Positions 35,683 through 44,425 of a stretch of 64,000 nt of DNA are shown here, piece by piece. Each line of letters starts with the position of its first letter. Within the stretch, counting starts at the first letter, position 1. Below the pieces are notes generated by a model that saw only the letters and a list, made by a program, of their open reading frames with translations, ran no database searches and had not been told where the DNA came from. Source of the stretch: JAHZKN01 sp965250205 (GTDB taxonomy: Bacteria; Pseudomonadota; Alphaproteobacteria; Rhizobiales; Hyphomicrobiaceae). The DNA lies in the NCBI GenBank assembly GCA_965250205.1, contig CBDFNK010000020.1:168931-232930 (forward strand), written 5' to 3'. A program made the position numbers and the translations under genes.

Positions 35683-36714
35683 CTAACCCTTTGCAATCAG
35701 CCACTCGTTGAGATCTTTGTGGTTTTGGTAGAGGCTTGACGCGTCCGTTGTGAGGTTGCGGCCAAGTTCGGTTTGGTAGAAGCTTGTTGCTTTGAGACCA
35801 GCCAGGTCGTTGTCGAGATAGAGTTCGACGCTTTGGTAGTTCCCTGCTTGGATGCGCGCAATGGCGCGGCGTTTTAGGGATGTTGAATGCAGGATGATTG
35901 CGTCCTCTTCCAATGCGTTTGTGCGTCGATGCGTTAGCAAGCTCAAGAAATCCATGAAGCCTTCGAATACGGCTATTGAATGTGGTTCATTTTTACATTC
36001 CCTGTCAGCCCTGCGGCCTTCCTCGCCTCTTGTCCCCTGCCCCACTGTGCCGTACACAAAGCTGATGTCTTTGCCCGTACCCACATAGCCCTTGAAGATG
36101 GCGCTGCGCACATCATAGCCTTGGTGCGGCGGTTCCCCACAGGGAAATCCGAGCCCGAAGAACTGACCTACACCGCTCGCCGGTCTAAAATGGACCTGGT
36201 GCAGATAGTGGCGCGCTAACCTTAAGTTGATGGCGCGAGTATTGATATAGTCGAGCAATGCTGGATGCTGGATTTCACAAACTTTGAGTATCTGAAAAGC
36301 CGCTTGTGTTTCCGCCTTGTGTCCCGGTAGCTGAGCTACTGACTTAGTCAGTTTTTCTTTTTCACCCGCAACGCTGGTTTTTGCCGAATTTGTTTTTCCG
36401 AAGAGACGCGGTGCGTCGGTGTATTTCTGCATCGCTGGTCCCAAACCGGTCGCATCAAGAATCGCGAGAGCTTCGGAAACGGTCACGGATTTCAACTCGC
36501 AGACCAGATCAATGAGCGTTCCGCCCTGCCCAAGCCCGTGGTCGAACCAGACATTCAATTGCGTATCAACCTTGAAGGACGGCGTTTTGTCGCCGGAACG
36601 GATCGGACTTGAATACCAAAGCTCGCGGCCATGTGAGCGAATTCGGTCTGGCTTCAAGCCATGATATTCGAGAAATCTCGAGATGGGAATTGCGCGGGCG
36701 TCTGATGCTCTCAT
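35683..36714 (-). CDS. Mobile-element DNA primase (CHC2-type zinc domain plus Toprim)
   Basis: Start set at ATG 36714 (MRASDARAIPISRFLEYHGL), giving 343 residues. The N-terminal CHC2-like fold is seen as SPIRSGDKTPSFKVD and WFDHGLGQGGTLIDLVCEL, though the usual zinc ligands are largely missing. The C-terminal Toprim domain has SIAVFEGFMDFLSLL (Glu of the metal site) and VELYLDNDLAGLKA (D-x-D). Such primases are common on plasmids and ICEs. It may serve the iteron origin. Stop is TAG. Confidence 0.82.
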   Translation of the reverse strand: MRASDARAIPISRFLEYHGLKPDRIRSHGRELWYSSPIRSGDKTPSFKVDTQLNVWFDHGLGQGGTLIDLVCELKSVTVSEALAILDATGLGPAMQKYTDAPRLFGKTNSAKTSVAGEKEKLTKSVAQLPGHKAETQAAFQILKVCEIQHPALLDYINTRAINLRLARHYLHQVHFRPASGVGQFFGLGFPCGEPPHQGYDVRSAIFKGYVGTGKDISFVYGTVGQGTRGEEGRRADRECKNEPHSIAVFEGFMDFLSLLTHRRTNALEEDAIILHSTSLKRRAIARIQAGNYQSVELYLDNDLAGLKATSFYQTELGRNLTTDASSLYQNHKDLNEWLIAKG

Positions 36715-37125
36715 GGGGTCAGTAAGGTTAGGGAAAAGATGCAATCAGTCTATGGAGAGGCCGGAAGAATGCAAATCGGTTGTTGTCCCGTGGCGTCTCA
36801 CAGGTGCGAAATTGGAAAATATGCTTTGGCGACGCTTAGCACCAGAAACGCACTAACGAACAGGACTACGTCACGTCGCCGGCTTCGCTGGGCACTCGAG
36901 CCGCGAACATAGCTGCCGTGCGTTGGAAATGTTGGGGGCAATCAGTCCTTGCCAATTCTACACAGCAACCAGCACTGTCAAGAACCGAATTTGTAAGGAC
37001 TACTGACGAACCATATGCCAAATTAGCGGTTCCCGCTCGCGCTTTGACAGAAGCTTAATTGCAGGTGTTTCTTGGCTGTGTCTGATTGATCAATCAGGCA
37101 TATTTTATTTTCTAAATTCGTTATT
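36715..37125. other. Gap with a perfect palindrome near the next start
   Basis: No convincing gene. CTGATTGATCAATCAG at 37082-37097 is a perfect 16-bp palindrome ending 28 bp before the next ATG, with TATTTTATTTTCTAAATT after it, so it may be an operator over the promoter of the gene at 37126. Confidence 0.45.
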
Positions 37126-37641
37126 ATGCCGAATTGGAACTTTAACAGCGTGTCTGTGGATGCGCCGGTAGCTGAGGTCAAGACGTACCTCGTGAAGAGA
37201 AAGAAGCAATACTTTTTCAATATGCACCTTCTTTATCCCGATAAGTTTCCCAGCGGGGATCCGACAGGGGAGAAGGGTTGGGACTACGACTGGTACGTTG
37301 AGAATACCGGTTCAAAGTGGCCGCCGGAAGTGGATACGCCATGTTCAAACGGGGACTTGGGGACTCAGCTTTATTATGACACCGCGCGGGCGCCCAATAA
37401 TCTTACGCTCAAACGTCTGCATGAACTGACCGGCTGGACCATCGTAAATGAGTATGAAGAAGGCGGGATCGGTTTTGAGGGTACGTTCGATTGTGCCCGT
37501 GGCACCTGTAGAGATGAAGAGCGAGAGTTTCAACCATCATGCGAGATCTGCGAAGAAAAGAAACCGCGGGTTTGCTATGATGAAGACGTAGACGATATGA
37601 TCTGCAAGAAATGCTGGAAAGAACACAAGGCCAGCAACTAA
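37126..37641 (+). CDS. Api92-like ferredoxin-fold protein with zinc ribbon
   Basis: 171 residues starting MPNWNFNSVSVDAP, the characteristic opening of phage and plasmid Api92-like proteins (M-P-N-W-x-x-N). The body has the GWDYDWYVENTGSKWPP and FEGTFDC features of that fold; the end holds CEICEEKK...CYDED...ICKKCW, a four-Cys zinc ribbon. The function in this family is unknown. Stop is TAA, followed by a terminator. Confidence 0.75.
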   Translation: MPNWNFNSVSVDAPVAEVKTYLVKRKKQYFFNMHLLYPDKFPSGDPTGEKGWDYDWYVENTGSKWPPEVDTPCSNGDLGTQLYYDTARAPNNLTLKRLHELTGWTIVNEYEEGGIGFEGTFDCARGTCRDEEREFQPSCEICEEKKPRVCYDEDVDDMICKKCWKEHKASN

Positions 37642-37676
37642 AACACGGCAGGGGAGACCCTGCCATTTTTTGTGTT
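37641..37676. terminator. Bidirectional rho-independent terminator
   Basis: GGCAGGG / CCCTGCC stem with loop GAGA, extended by AACAC / GTGTT, with TTTTTT on the plus side and an A-run on the other. It sits between two convergent genes. Confidence 0.85.
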
Positions 37677-37697
37677 CAGCTCCTCAGCATCGTAAGC

Positions 37698-38351
37698 TCA
37701 ACAAAAAATAAAGGGAAACTCGGATTCAGCACTGCTTCGCAACTTCTCAAATAGAACAGAGTCGTCTTCCTTGTGGGTCGCGATATCCAGATAATAGTTC
37801 TTGCCTTCGCTCTTTCCGTAGATAATCCAATCACCTGTAAGATGGCGCCTTCCGGCCCGGAACACCCAAGCATCAGTCATAAATCTGTGAGCCAGTTTTC
37901 CTGGCCAAACACCGATCTTGTCCCCATCGTTTTGCGCAACTTCATTTATTAGGCCGCCAAATCTCTTGTTCCCGCTTCCTCCAAATGCGATACCCCAATG
38001 AATGCCGATATTTGAAAACATATGTTGCGAAGTAGCGAAGTGTTTGTGCCAAAGAGGGTGGAGTGGTGCATTCTTGAACTGCGTAGGCTTCTTTGTGGAG
38101 CTTTGTGTGCGCTGGCCTTCAAGGTGATCCAATTCACGTAGAACGCAGTCATATTCGCCATAAACTTTCTGCACCTGAAGTAACCGCATCGTAAACCCCA
38201 TGCTCACGCGGTCCATATAGGTTCGTCCTTGCAGCATCGCAGACTTGAACGCTTGGCATTCTTCAGTTGTCAAACTGAGGCGCGCGCGCCCGTTGGGCGA
38301 TGTCTCGATATTTTGAAGCAGATCAATCATCGTTTTTCCCGTCATACGCAC
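37698..38351 (-). CDS. Hypothetical protein of the mobile region
   Basis: 217 residues, mixed alpha/beta, with SLTTEECQAFKSAML, a WGIAFGGSGNKRFGGLI stretch and a C-terminal KNYYLDIATHKEDDSVLFEKL. No family recognised. It ends in TGA at 37698; reading on would add 21 residues through the terminator before a TAG, so TGA is probably the true end here. Confidence 0.5.
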   Translation of the reverse strand: MRMTGKTMIDLLQNIETSPNGRARLSLTTEECQAFKSAMLQGRTYMDRVSMGFTMRLLQVQKVYGEYDCVLRELDHLEGQRTQSSTKKPTQFKNAPLHPLWHKHFATSQHMFSNIGIHWGIAFGGSGNKRFGGLINEVAQNDGDKIGVWPGKLAHRFMTDAWVFRAGRRHLTGDWIIYGKSEGKNYYLDIATHKEDDSVLFEKLRSSAESEFPFIFC

Positions 38352-38357
38352 TGCTGT

Positions 38358-38864
38358 CTATTGTTGAAGGAATGTCGTCGCATCGAACGCTGATAATTTG
38401 GCTTCTTCAATGGTGTCGAAGCCACGCTTGGAATAATAAGTTTTCTCCAAATCTTTATGCTCGATCCGGGATTTGTATTTTGACCCTTGTTTAAATACGA
38501 CAATATGAAATCCGTTCCTGGAAATGTAAGGATTGCCGTTCTTAGAATTCCTCCAGCCCTTTAGCGTAGTCCATCGTGAGCGCCGCGCTGCAGCATTACG
38601 TAACGCTCTTTCTCGATCCTTTGCACGCGGTGTGCCACCATTATCTATGTAACCCTCTTCCATCTTTTCGGCACAAACACATCCTGCTGCGACATGCCCG
38701 TCGTATTCCGAGTGCTCCATGTAGTGCACGTAGCGTATCTCTTCGCGTCCGCACATATCACAGTTACCGTCAGGCGCGCCTAGATCATCCATACCAACGC
38801 AGTGCCAGCCTTTGTGAGGAACTCCCTTTTGGTCCCATCTTCCAGTCATGTTTTCATCTCCCAT
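38358..38864 (-). CDS. Hypothetical zinc-ribbon plasmid protein
   Basis: Start taken at ATG 38864 (MGDENMTGRWDQKG); the frame opens further upstream. About 168 residues. A zinc site is suggested by C in GWHC, CDMCG and AAGCVCAEKM, with IRYVHYMEH between, a pattern shared by proteins of alphaproteobacterial plasmids and phages. The C-terminal part is basic (RRSRWTTLKGWRNSKNG). The role is unknown. Stop is TAG. Confidence 0.6.
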   Translation of the reverse strand: MGDENMTGRWDQKGVPHKGWHCVGMDDLGAPDGNCDMCGREEIRYVHYMEHSEYDGHVAAGCVCAEKMEEGYIDNGGTPRAKDRERALRNAAARRSRWTTLKGWRNSKNGNPYISRNGFHIVVFKQGSKYKSRIEHKDLEKTYYSKRGFDTIEEAKLSAFDATTFLQQ

Positions 38865-39148
38865 ATCAGAGTGGACAATCGTACCGAGTGGGATGCGGGG
38901 GCAGTATGGCTTGATTCCCGAGAACGGTACATCTGCATTCCTCGCTCTATCCGGTGCAAGAGCGGAGTGCATATTCATCCCTTGGCGAGTTTACACCAGA
39001 ACGCCGCCCGTCAAGCACCGCGCTATTTCTCAGCGGACACTTCGTGTCGCGGCGCGCGTGATCCGCGTCATCGGCCTTCACAAGCGAACGGTGCTGGACT
39101 GCCGGCTCAAAGCTTGGTGTGTTCTCTTAAGGTCTGAAAACATCAGGC

Positions 39149-39173
39149 AGTCACGAGTGACTCATTCGTGACT
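39149..39173. terminator. Hairpin upstream of the methyltransferase gene
   Basis: AGTCACGA / TCGTGACT perfect 8-bp stem with loop GTGACTCAT, followed by TTTATTTTCT. It lies 22 bp before ATG 39195, so it may be a terminator of upstream transcription or an attenuator. Confidence 0.6.
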
Positions 39174-39194
39174 TTTATTTTCTAATTTTTGTTT

Positions 39195-39950
39195 ATGAAC
39201 AAGAATGAAAAAGGTTCAGTGAGACACAGGATCATTGAGGGCAACTGCTTAGAGGTTATGCAGAAAATCCCCGACAACTACGTCGATTTTATCTGTGCGG
39301 ATTTTCCGTATAACATCTCGGGCCACGCCGGGCTTACGATGCGTTGAAGCAAGGTCGTGAAGGCGGATTTTGGCGAATGGGATAAGTGGCCGGATACACA
39401 ATCGTATCTGGACTTCGTGTTTCGAGTTTGCAGCGAATATAAGCGCATCTTGAAACCGAAGAGGAGCATGGTTTTATTCTTCGGGTATCGCCATGCCGGG
39501 TGGATCGCGTTTGAACTGGAAAGGCGCGGGCTGTTTACGTTTCGCCAGTCGATTATTCTACAAAAGACCAATCCGATGCCGCATTTTAAGAAGAACGGCT
39601 TCAGGAGTTGTATGGAATTTGGCGTGCGGCTCATCAATGACGGTTGAGAGTTCAGGGCACCGAAGACGTTTCATTTCCTCGCCCAAGACAAGATGAAGTC
39701 AATCATCCCGTATAAGATCGGCAAGGACGGCAACAAGGCGACCGCGCATCCGACCGAGAAACCAATTGGGCCGATAGCGAGGTTTATTGAGGTTTTCACC
39801 AATCCATGAGACGTGGTGCTCGACAGTTTCGGCGGATCTGGAACCACGGGTGTGGCAGCCTATAAGCTCGGGCGCAATGCCATATCGATCGAACAAGAAA
39901 GCGCCTTCGTTGAAATGATCAAGGCGCGACAAGCGAAAGCTGAGCTGTAG
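39195..39950 (+). CDS. DNA (adenine or cytosine-N4) methyltransferase with three in-frame TGA codons
   Basis: 251 codons from ATG 39195 to TAG 39948-39950, with TGA at 39345, 39645 and 39807. Motif IV appears early as ICADFPYNISGH and motif I late as VVLDSFGGSGTTGVAAYKLG, the beta-class order. The three TGAs fall in LTMR-(TGA)-SKVVKADFGEWD, LINDG-(TGA)-EFRAPKTF and FTNP-(TGA)-DVVLDSF. The last is the N-P-G-D element that precedes the SAM motif in this class, where Gly is usual and Trp would be out of place. Three Trp residues are TGG. No T4-like restriction partner is nearby, so it is an orphan, perhaps for protection or plasmid control. It is intact only if UGA is sense. Confidence 0.85.
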
Positions 39951-39962
39951 TGCAAACCAAAT

Positions 39963-39996
39963 GGAATCGGACCCGCCGGTCCGGTTCCTTTTTTTG
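39963..39996 (+). terminator. Rho-independent terminator after the methyltransferase
   Basis: An 11-bp stem GGAATCGGACC / GGTCCGGTTCC (one G-T pair) with loop CGCC, followed by TTTTTTT. Confidence 0.92.
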
Positions 39997-40558
39997 TACT
40001 CGTGCCGACAGTTTACTCAGGCTTGATGAAACGCCAAATTTAAATGTGTAGAGCACAAACGCAGTAACGTTGTGCGTCGTTTTCGACCCCTCTTTTCTTT
40101 TTCACCCGCAAATGTTTTCAACTTCGAGGTGCAAACCGAAGCGTTGGTCATTGTCTCAGCAGATATCATGCGGTTCGTTTGTTTTGTCGCTCAGAAATAA
40201 TTTCATATTTTTTTGCGTTTTGATGACACCCGTTGAGACACTATGAATATTAGGGAGACGCTCAAGTCATTGTTATGTCAATAGAATTAGCGTTTTCAGG
40301 ATTGCGAAAAGCGATAAATCCTATATATTTAGAAACAGTTGAACCGCGAAACACAACACGCATTCGAGGCCGAAGATGCAGCCCAGCAAGATTGAGATTT
40401 CGGACCGAAACCCGAGTGCGTACTCGGGACGAACACCTAAAGGTGTGCGGGTCGAAACTCATCTTGCCAAGGCCAGCCCTGGACCCGCACGGGGACGTTT
40501 CCCCGCGGCCCCTAATTCCAAGACAGCTCTGTCTAAGACAGCTCTAACCAAAGCGCAC
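39997..40558. other. Long gap before the mobilisation genes, probable oriT region
   Basis: No convincing gene in 560 bp; the open frame upstream of ATG 40559 looks non-coding. CCCGAGT (40411-40417) and ACTCGGG (40422-40428) are inverted with a 4-bp loop about 130 bp before the MobC-like gene, the usual place and form of an oriT hairpin. TAGAGCACAAACGC...GTTGTGCG near 40051-40077 is another imperfect inverted repeat. The nick site cannot be named. Confidence 0.45.
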
Positions 40559-40969
40559 ATGATGACCAAAGACCGCAGCACATACATGAAGGCCTATCGT
40601 ACGGGATACAAAAAGCGTGTGCGCATTGTGAAGGTGACGTTGGACAACACCGGCTATGCCAACCTCGAACGTGTGGCGAAGGCTGAAGGAAAGAGACCCG
40701 CAACCATTGCGCTCGAGTTCATTGAAGCTGGGCTTTCTGGTGATCAACGCATGCCACGCCAGATGACAGCCGAGCTGACGGCGTTGAGACATCTCGTTCG
40801 CTCTGTCGCCAATAGCATGAACCAGATGGCAAAGCACTCCAATACCGTGCGTGCGGTCATTGATAAGCACGCGGTCTTTGATGAGCTGAAAAAGCTTGAG
40901 CGCCACATCTTGGATTACACTTCCGGAAAGCTGAAAGACGCCCATGCTCGTGCGCTCGATGTCACGTAA
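40559..40969 (+). CDS. MobC-like relaxosome accessory protein
   Basis: 136 residues from ATG 40559. A ribbon-helix-helix-like start (KRVRIVKVTLDNTGYANLER, then KRPATIALEFIEAGLSG) and a helical tail with RHLVRSVANSMNQMAKHSNT, the L-V-x-x-x-x-x-x-x-N-Q-x-A pattern of MobC family proteins that open oriT for the relaxase. Its end overlaps the relaxase start. Stop is TAA. Confidence 0.82.
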   Translation: MMTKDRSTYMKAYRTGYKKRVRIVKVTLDNTGYANLERVAKAEGKRPATIALEFIEAGLSGDQRMPRQMTAELTALRHLVRSVANSMNQMAKHSNTVRAVIDKHAVFDELKKLERHILDYTSGKLKDAHARALDVT

Positions 40970-42095
40970 AGAAGCCTCATTCGCGCAACTGATTGCGTAC
41001 GTCTCGCGCGAAGTTAGTGACGGGGACTTTGCCATACACCACAACGTTTTGGCTCGAATACAAAGCGACCTGGTGGACGAGTTTAATGACAACGCGAAGC
41101 TACTTCGCAAACGTAAGAATGGAACCGTGATGTTTCACGAAATCGTTTCGATCAAGCGACCCAAAGGTCTTTCAGACAGCGCTCAAAAGATGGCCTTACG
41201 TGATATTGCGGAGCACTACATTGCAGCGCGCGCGCCGCATAACCTCGTCTATGGTGGTCTTCACGACGACCACAAGGGGCATCTGCACTACCACCTGGTG
41301 ATAAGCTCGAACCCGCTTGGTATTGCGCGTCGTCACTGGCTGACAAAAAAGAAGTTTCGCGCTATCGCCATCGGGCTCGAACAGCGGGTTTTAAAAACCT
41401 ACCCGGAATTAGAGCAAACCGTGGCCATCAACAAAACCGCAGCGATTAAGATTTCATCCAAAGAGCAAGCGGTAAAAGTCAGAACCAGAAAAGCCTCAAA
41501 CAATGAATTGTTGGCCAACGATCTCAGCAAGGTTTTCCAGCAATCCAAAAGTCTCAAAGATCTGCGCACCGCCTTGAAGGAACGCCAGTTTAATCTCTAC
41601 CAGCGTGGGAAGGCCATCGGCGTCATCAAAACAGACACCGGGCGCAAACATCGTTTAACGACGTTAGGGATCATGAACGACTACGAGGCAATGAAACAGC
41701 GCTTGCAAGTTCTGGCCCGGAAACCTGGAAAACTCGCAAGGCAACTGCCCAAAGACGATCAGAAAGCCAAACCAGTACTCACTGAGTTGAGACCACAAGA
41801 TCAAACGATGAGGGAGCGTGAAATGGATATCTTTGGTGTTTTGCAAATTGGCAGTGGTTTTCTTGACGTCCTCTCTATGACGCAAGACCCAACGGCACTC
41901 TCGACTAAAGACAAAGAAGAGATCTCCAAACGTGCTGCTTCGAACGAAGCTTTAAAAGAAAAAATATTGAAAACCAAAAAGAAGAAAACAGATCTTCAGA
42001 TTATTACCGAGGCTCGAAAGGCAGAGATGAAAAAGATTCGCCAGCAAAAACAAAAGTCCAAGCGTAAGGCAAAATCGAACGTGCGATTGAGCTGA
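40944..42095 (+). CDS. Relaxase / mobilisation nuclease (MOB-P-like)
   Basis: 383 residues from ATG 40944 (or ATG 40959), overlapping the MobC-like gene. The catalytic region shows FHEIVSIKRPKG, ARAPHNLVYGGLHDDHKGHL and HYHLVISSNP, the H-x-H-x-H-type metal motif; a Tyr early in the protein (LIAYVSRE) is the candidate nicking residue. The C-terminal third is Lys-rich and helical. It ends in TGA 42093-42095, but the frame stays open for 35 codons more (LHDLFVETKSRVLHALGQFR...) to a TGA that overlaps the next ATG, so its true end is uncertain. Confidence 0.82.
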   Translation: MLVRSMSRKEASFAQLIAYVSREVSDGDFAIHHNVLARIQSDLVDEFNDNAKLLRKRKNGTVMFHEIVSIKRPKGLSDSAQKMALRDIAEHYIAARAPHNLVYGGLHDDHKGHLHYHLVISSNPLGIARRHWLTKKKFRAIAIGLEQRVLKTYPELEQTVAINKTAAIKISSKEQAVKVRTRKASNNELLANDLSKVFQQSKSLKDLRTALKERQFNLYQRGKAIGVIKTDTGRKHRLTTLGIMNDYEAMKQRLQVLARKPGKLARQLPKDDQKAKPVLTELRPQDQTMREREMDIFGVLQIGSGFLDVLSMTQDPTALSTKDKEEISKRAASNEALKEKILKTKKKKTDLQIITEARKAEMKKIRQQKQKSKRKAKSNVRLS

Positions 42096-42199
42096 CACCG
42101 CCTCCACGACCTCTTTGTTGAAACAAAATCCCGCGTGCTCCATGCGCTCGGACAGTTTCGCTCGGCCTTTTATCTAGCTCCTAACCAACAGGCAGACCT

Positions 42200-43705
42200 A
42201 TGACCGTTAAAAAAAGCATCCTCTCTGGAACAGGAATGATTGAGGCCGCGTTCGCGTTTCCAATCAAAGCGATAGGTCATGGGGCGTCACGGCTTATCAA
42301 CGGCCGGGTCTTAAACCAGACATCGGGTGCGAAGTTCGCCAAGGCCAAACACTACCGAGAATTTCTTGGGTCACACCACAAAGGTTTGCTGGTCGATGGT
42401 CACAGCCTGCGTTTATCCAAAGAGGAAAGTGCCAAGAACATCTGCGTGATTGCGCGCACGGGGGCGGGAAAAACATCGCGCTATATCATTCCAAATGTCT
42501 TGGATCAGGCGTCTCGCAAGGCCTCTCTGGTGATCAACGATCCAAAAGGAGATGTGTTTCAGGCAACATCGGGTGCCATGCACCGTGCGGGCTTTAAAAT
42601 TATCACCATCAATCCACAAAACCCGCAAGCGTCATCTCGTTTTAATCCATTGAGCGAAGCACGCGATGACATTGAGCTTGAGCAGATTGCAGCCATCATC
42701 GTTCGCTCGGGAAACCCTGGGGAGAAGGACGGATTTTGGAATCTCGGGGCAACACGAATCGTTGCGATTTTCTTGAAAGCTCTGCGGAATGTTCAGAAGG
42801 CTTCCGGCCGTCCTGTTCTTACGTTGGAAAACCTCAATTTCCTGTTTCAGAATTTCGGTTCTGATGGTTCTGCGCTTACGAACTTTATGGCTAACGCCAC
42901 CATTGATCCTGATGACCCATCTGACCCGACCTTGTGGAACGAATGGAAGGGTGCACTCACTGGTAATGAAGAAGGGGTGCAGTCGTTTGTCTTGAACGGA
43001 CTGACGGCGCTGCGTGCGTTGTCCAACCGCAACATTGCATGGATGACCAGTGCTTCCGATTTCAAGCTGGATGATCTGAGGCGTGAGAAGACCTGCATCT
43101 ATTTCATCACGCCGCCGCAGCACGGGGAATACTTCTCAACGCTGGTCTCGATCTTCTTTCGCTCTGTATTCAACAGCGCGATGCGCAACATACCGTCAAA
43201 ATCTGATTTGCCGATCAGCATTTTGTACGATGAGTTCGGCCACGCAAATTTGCCGGACTTTGTGTCTACGGCAAACACCATTCGTGCTTATAAGTGCTCG
43301 TTGTCGATCGTATTGCAAAGCATCTCGCAGCTTTCACATCGCTATGGATCCAATACGGCTGCAGCCATCCAAGGTGGCTTTAATACTTTCATCACGTACC
43401 CGGGATCTGACCCGCACACGGCACAGTTTTTTGAACAAATCACCGGAAAAGTGCGTGAGCGACAGCGCGAAGAATGGAAAAATCACACCGATAGCTATCG
43501 TGAATACCAGCTCATTAACAGCGGTGAAATTAGGACGCTCGATAGCGACCAGGCTTTGATTGTGTCCGCTAATCGCGACCCGATGTTGATCAAAACGAAG
43601 CCATATTTCCTAGAGCCGAAATTTTCCAGGCTGGCAAAAATTCCGCCTGTACGTTTTCAGGCCCGAGCGGTTTCGCACAACCAATCTGCGCGTATCACCT
43701 TGTAA
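42200..43705 (+). CDS. Type IV coupling protein (VirD4/TraG family), soluble form
   Basis: 501 residues from ATG 42200. Walker A is ARTGAGKTSRYIIP, Walker B is ISILYDEFGHANLPDF, with NDPKGDVFQATSG, FWNLGATRIVAIFLKAL and LQSISQLSHRYG as family blocks. No clear membrane anchor at the N-terminus, unlike VirD4. It would bring the relaxase-DNA complex to a mating pore. No pore (VirB) genes are visible, so the element is mobilisable rather than self-transmissible as far as this window shows. Stop is TAA. Confidence 0.88.
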   Translation: MTVKKSILSGTGMIEAAFAFPIKAIGHGASRLINGRVLNQTSGAKFAKAKHYREFLGSHHKGLLVDGHSLRLSKEESAKNICVIARTGAGKTSRYIIPNVLDQASRKASLVINDPKGDVFQATSGAMHRAGFKIITINPQNPQASSRFNPLSEARDDIELEQIAAIIVRSGNPGEKDGFWNLGATRIVAIFLKALRNVQKASGRPVLTLENLNFLFQNFGSDGSALTNFMANATIDPDDPSDPTLWNEWKGALTGNEEGVQSFVLNGLTALRALSNRNIAWMTSASDFKLDDLRREKTCIYFITPPQHGEYFSTLVSIFFRSVFNSAMRNIPSKSDLPISILYDEFGHANLPDFVSTANTIRAYKCSLSIVLQSISQLSHRYGSNTAAAIQGGFNTFITYPGSDPHTAQFFEQITGKVRERQREEWKNHTDSYREYQLINSGEIRTLDSDQALIVSANRDPMLIKTKPYFLEPKFSRLAKIPPVRFQARAVSHNQSARITL

Positions 43706-43741
43706 CATCTCCCAAGTATTCTTTAGCGAAAGGACAATCCA

Positions 43742-44425
43742 ATGACCGATATTCTTGACCAGATTACCAATGACCAAGACGACTTTTTTACAAATCCCGA
43801 TCGACGCTGCCCATGCGTCCTTCTCGTCGATAAAAGTTATTCTATGGAAGGCGCAAAGATTGCTGAGTTGAATAAGGCTATGAAAGTTCTTCATCAGGAG
43901 CTTAGCGGAGATGCGATGGCCGAAAAACGCGTTGACATGGCCATTGTTTCCTTTGGTCCAGTGGAGGTTGAGCAGAACTTTGCAACGCTTGATAAATTCC
44001 AAATGCCTGAGCTTCAATCAAGTGGCGGCACGCCGATGGGGGAAGCCATTGAGCGTGCCCTAAAAATGATTGATGAGCGCTATGACACCTACAAAAATCA
44101 CGGTCTTACGTTTTATGCGCCATGGGTTTTTATGATTACTGACGGCGAAGCGACCGACGATGTCAGTAACGCAATATCTGCAATCCGTTTGGCTGAGAAG
44201 AAAAGGAAACTTAGCTTCTTTCCCATTGGAGTTGATGACGCGGATATGAGCCAACTGGCGAGCCTGTCGCGCACGCCGGCCATGAAACTTAATGGCCTGG
44301 CATTCACAGAATTGGCCCGCTTTATCAGCATCTCCATGCGTTCCGTTATCCATTCAAATCCCGGAGAGACAATAAATCTACCAAACCCAGAAGCCACTGG
44401 CTTTGCTCAAATTGTGGTGTCGTGA
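43742..44425 (+). CDS. TerY-like von Willebrand factor A (vWA) domain protein
   Basis: 227 residues, ATG 43742. The metal site (MIDAS) reads DKSYSM, with Thr in SSGGTPMGEAIERAL and Asp in MITDGEATDD. The N-terminal RRCPCVLLVDKS is typical of TerY. The TGA stop overlaps the ATG of the phosphatase gene (TGATG). It forms a triad with the next two genes, a set known as TerY-P and linked to stress response and phage defence. Confidence 0.86.
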   Translation: MTDILDQITNDQDDFFTNPDRRCPCVLLVDKSYSMEGAKIAELNKAMKVLHQELSGDAMAEKRVDMAIVSFGPVEVEQNFATLDKFQMPELQSSGGTPMGEAIERALKMIDERYDTYKNHGLTFYAPWVFMITDGEATDDVSNAISAIRLAEKKRKLSFFPIGVDDADMSQLASLSRTPAMKLNGLAFTELARFISISMRSVIHSNPGETINLPNPEATGFAQIVVS

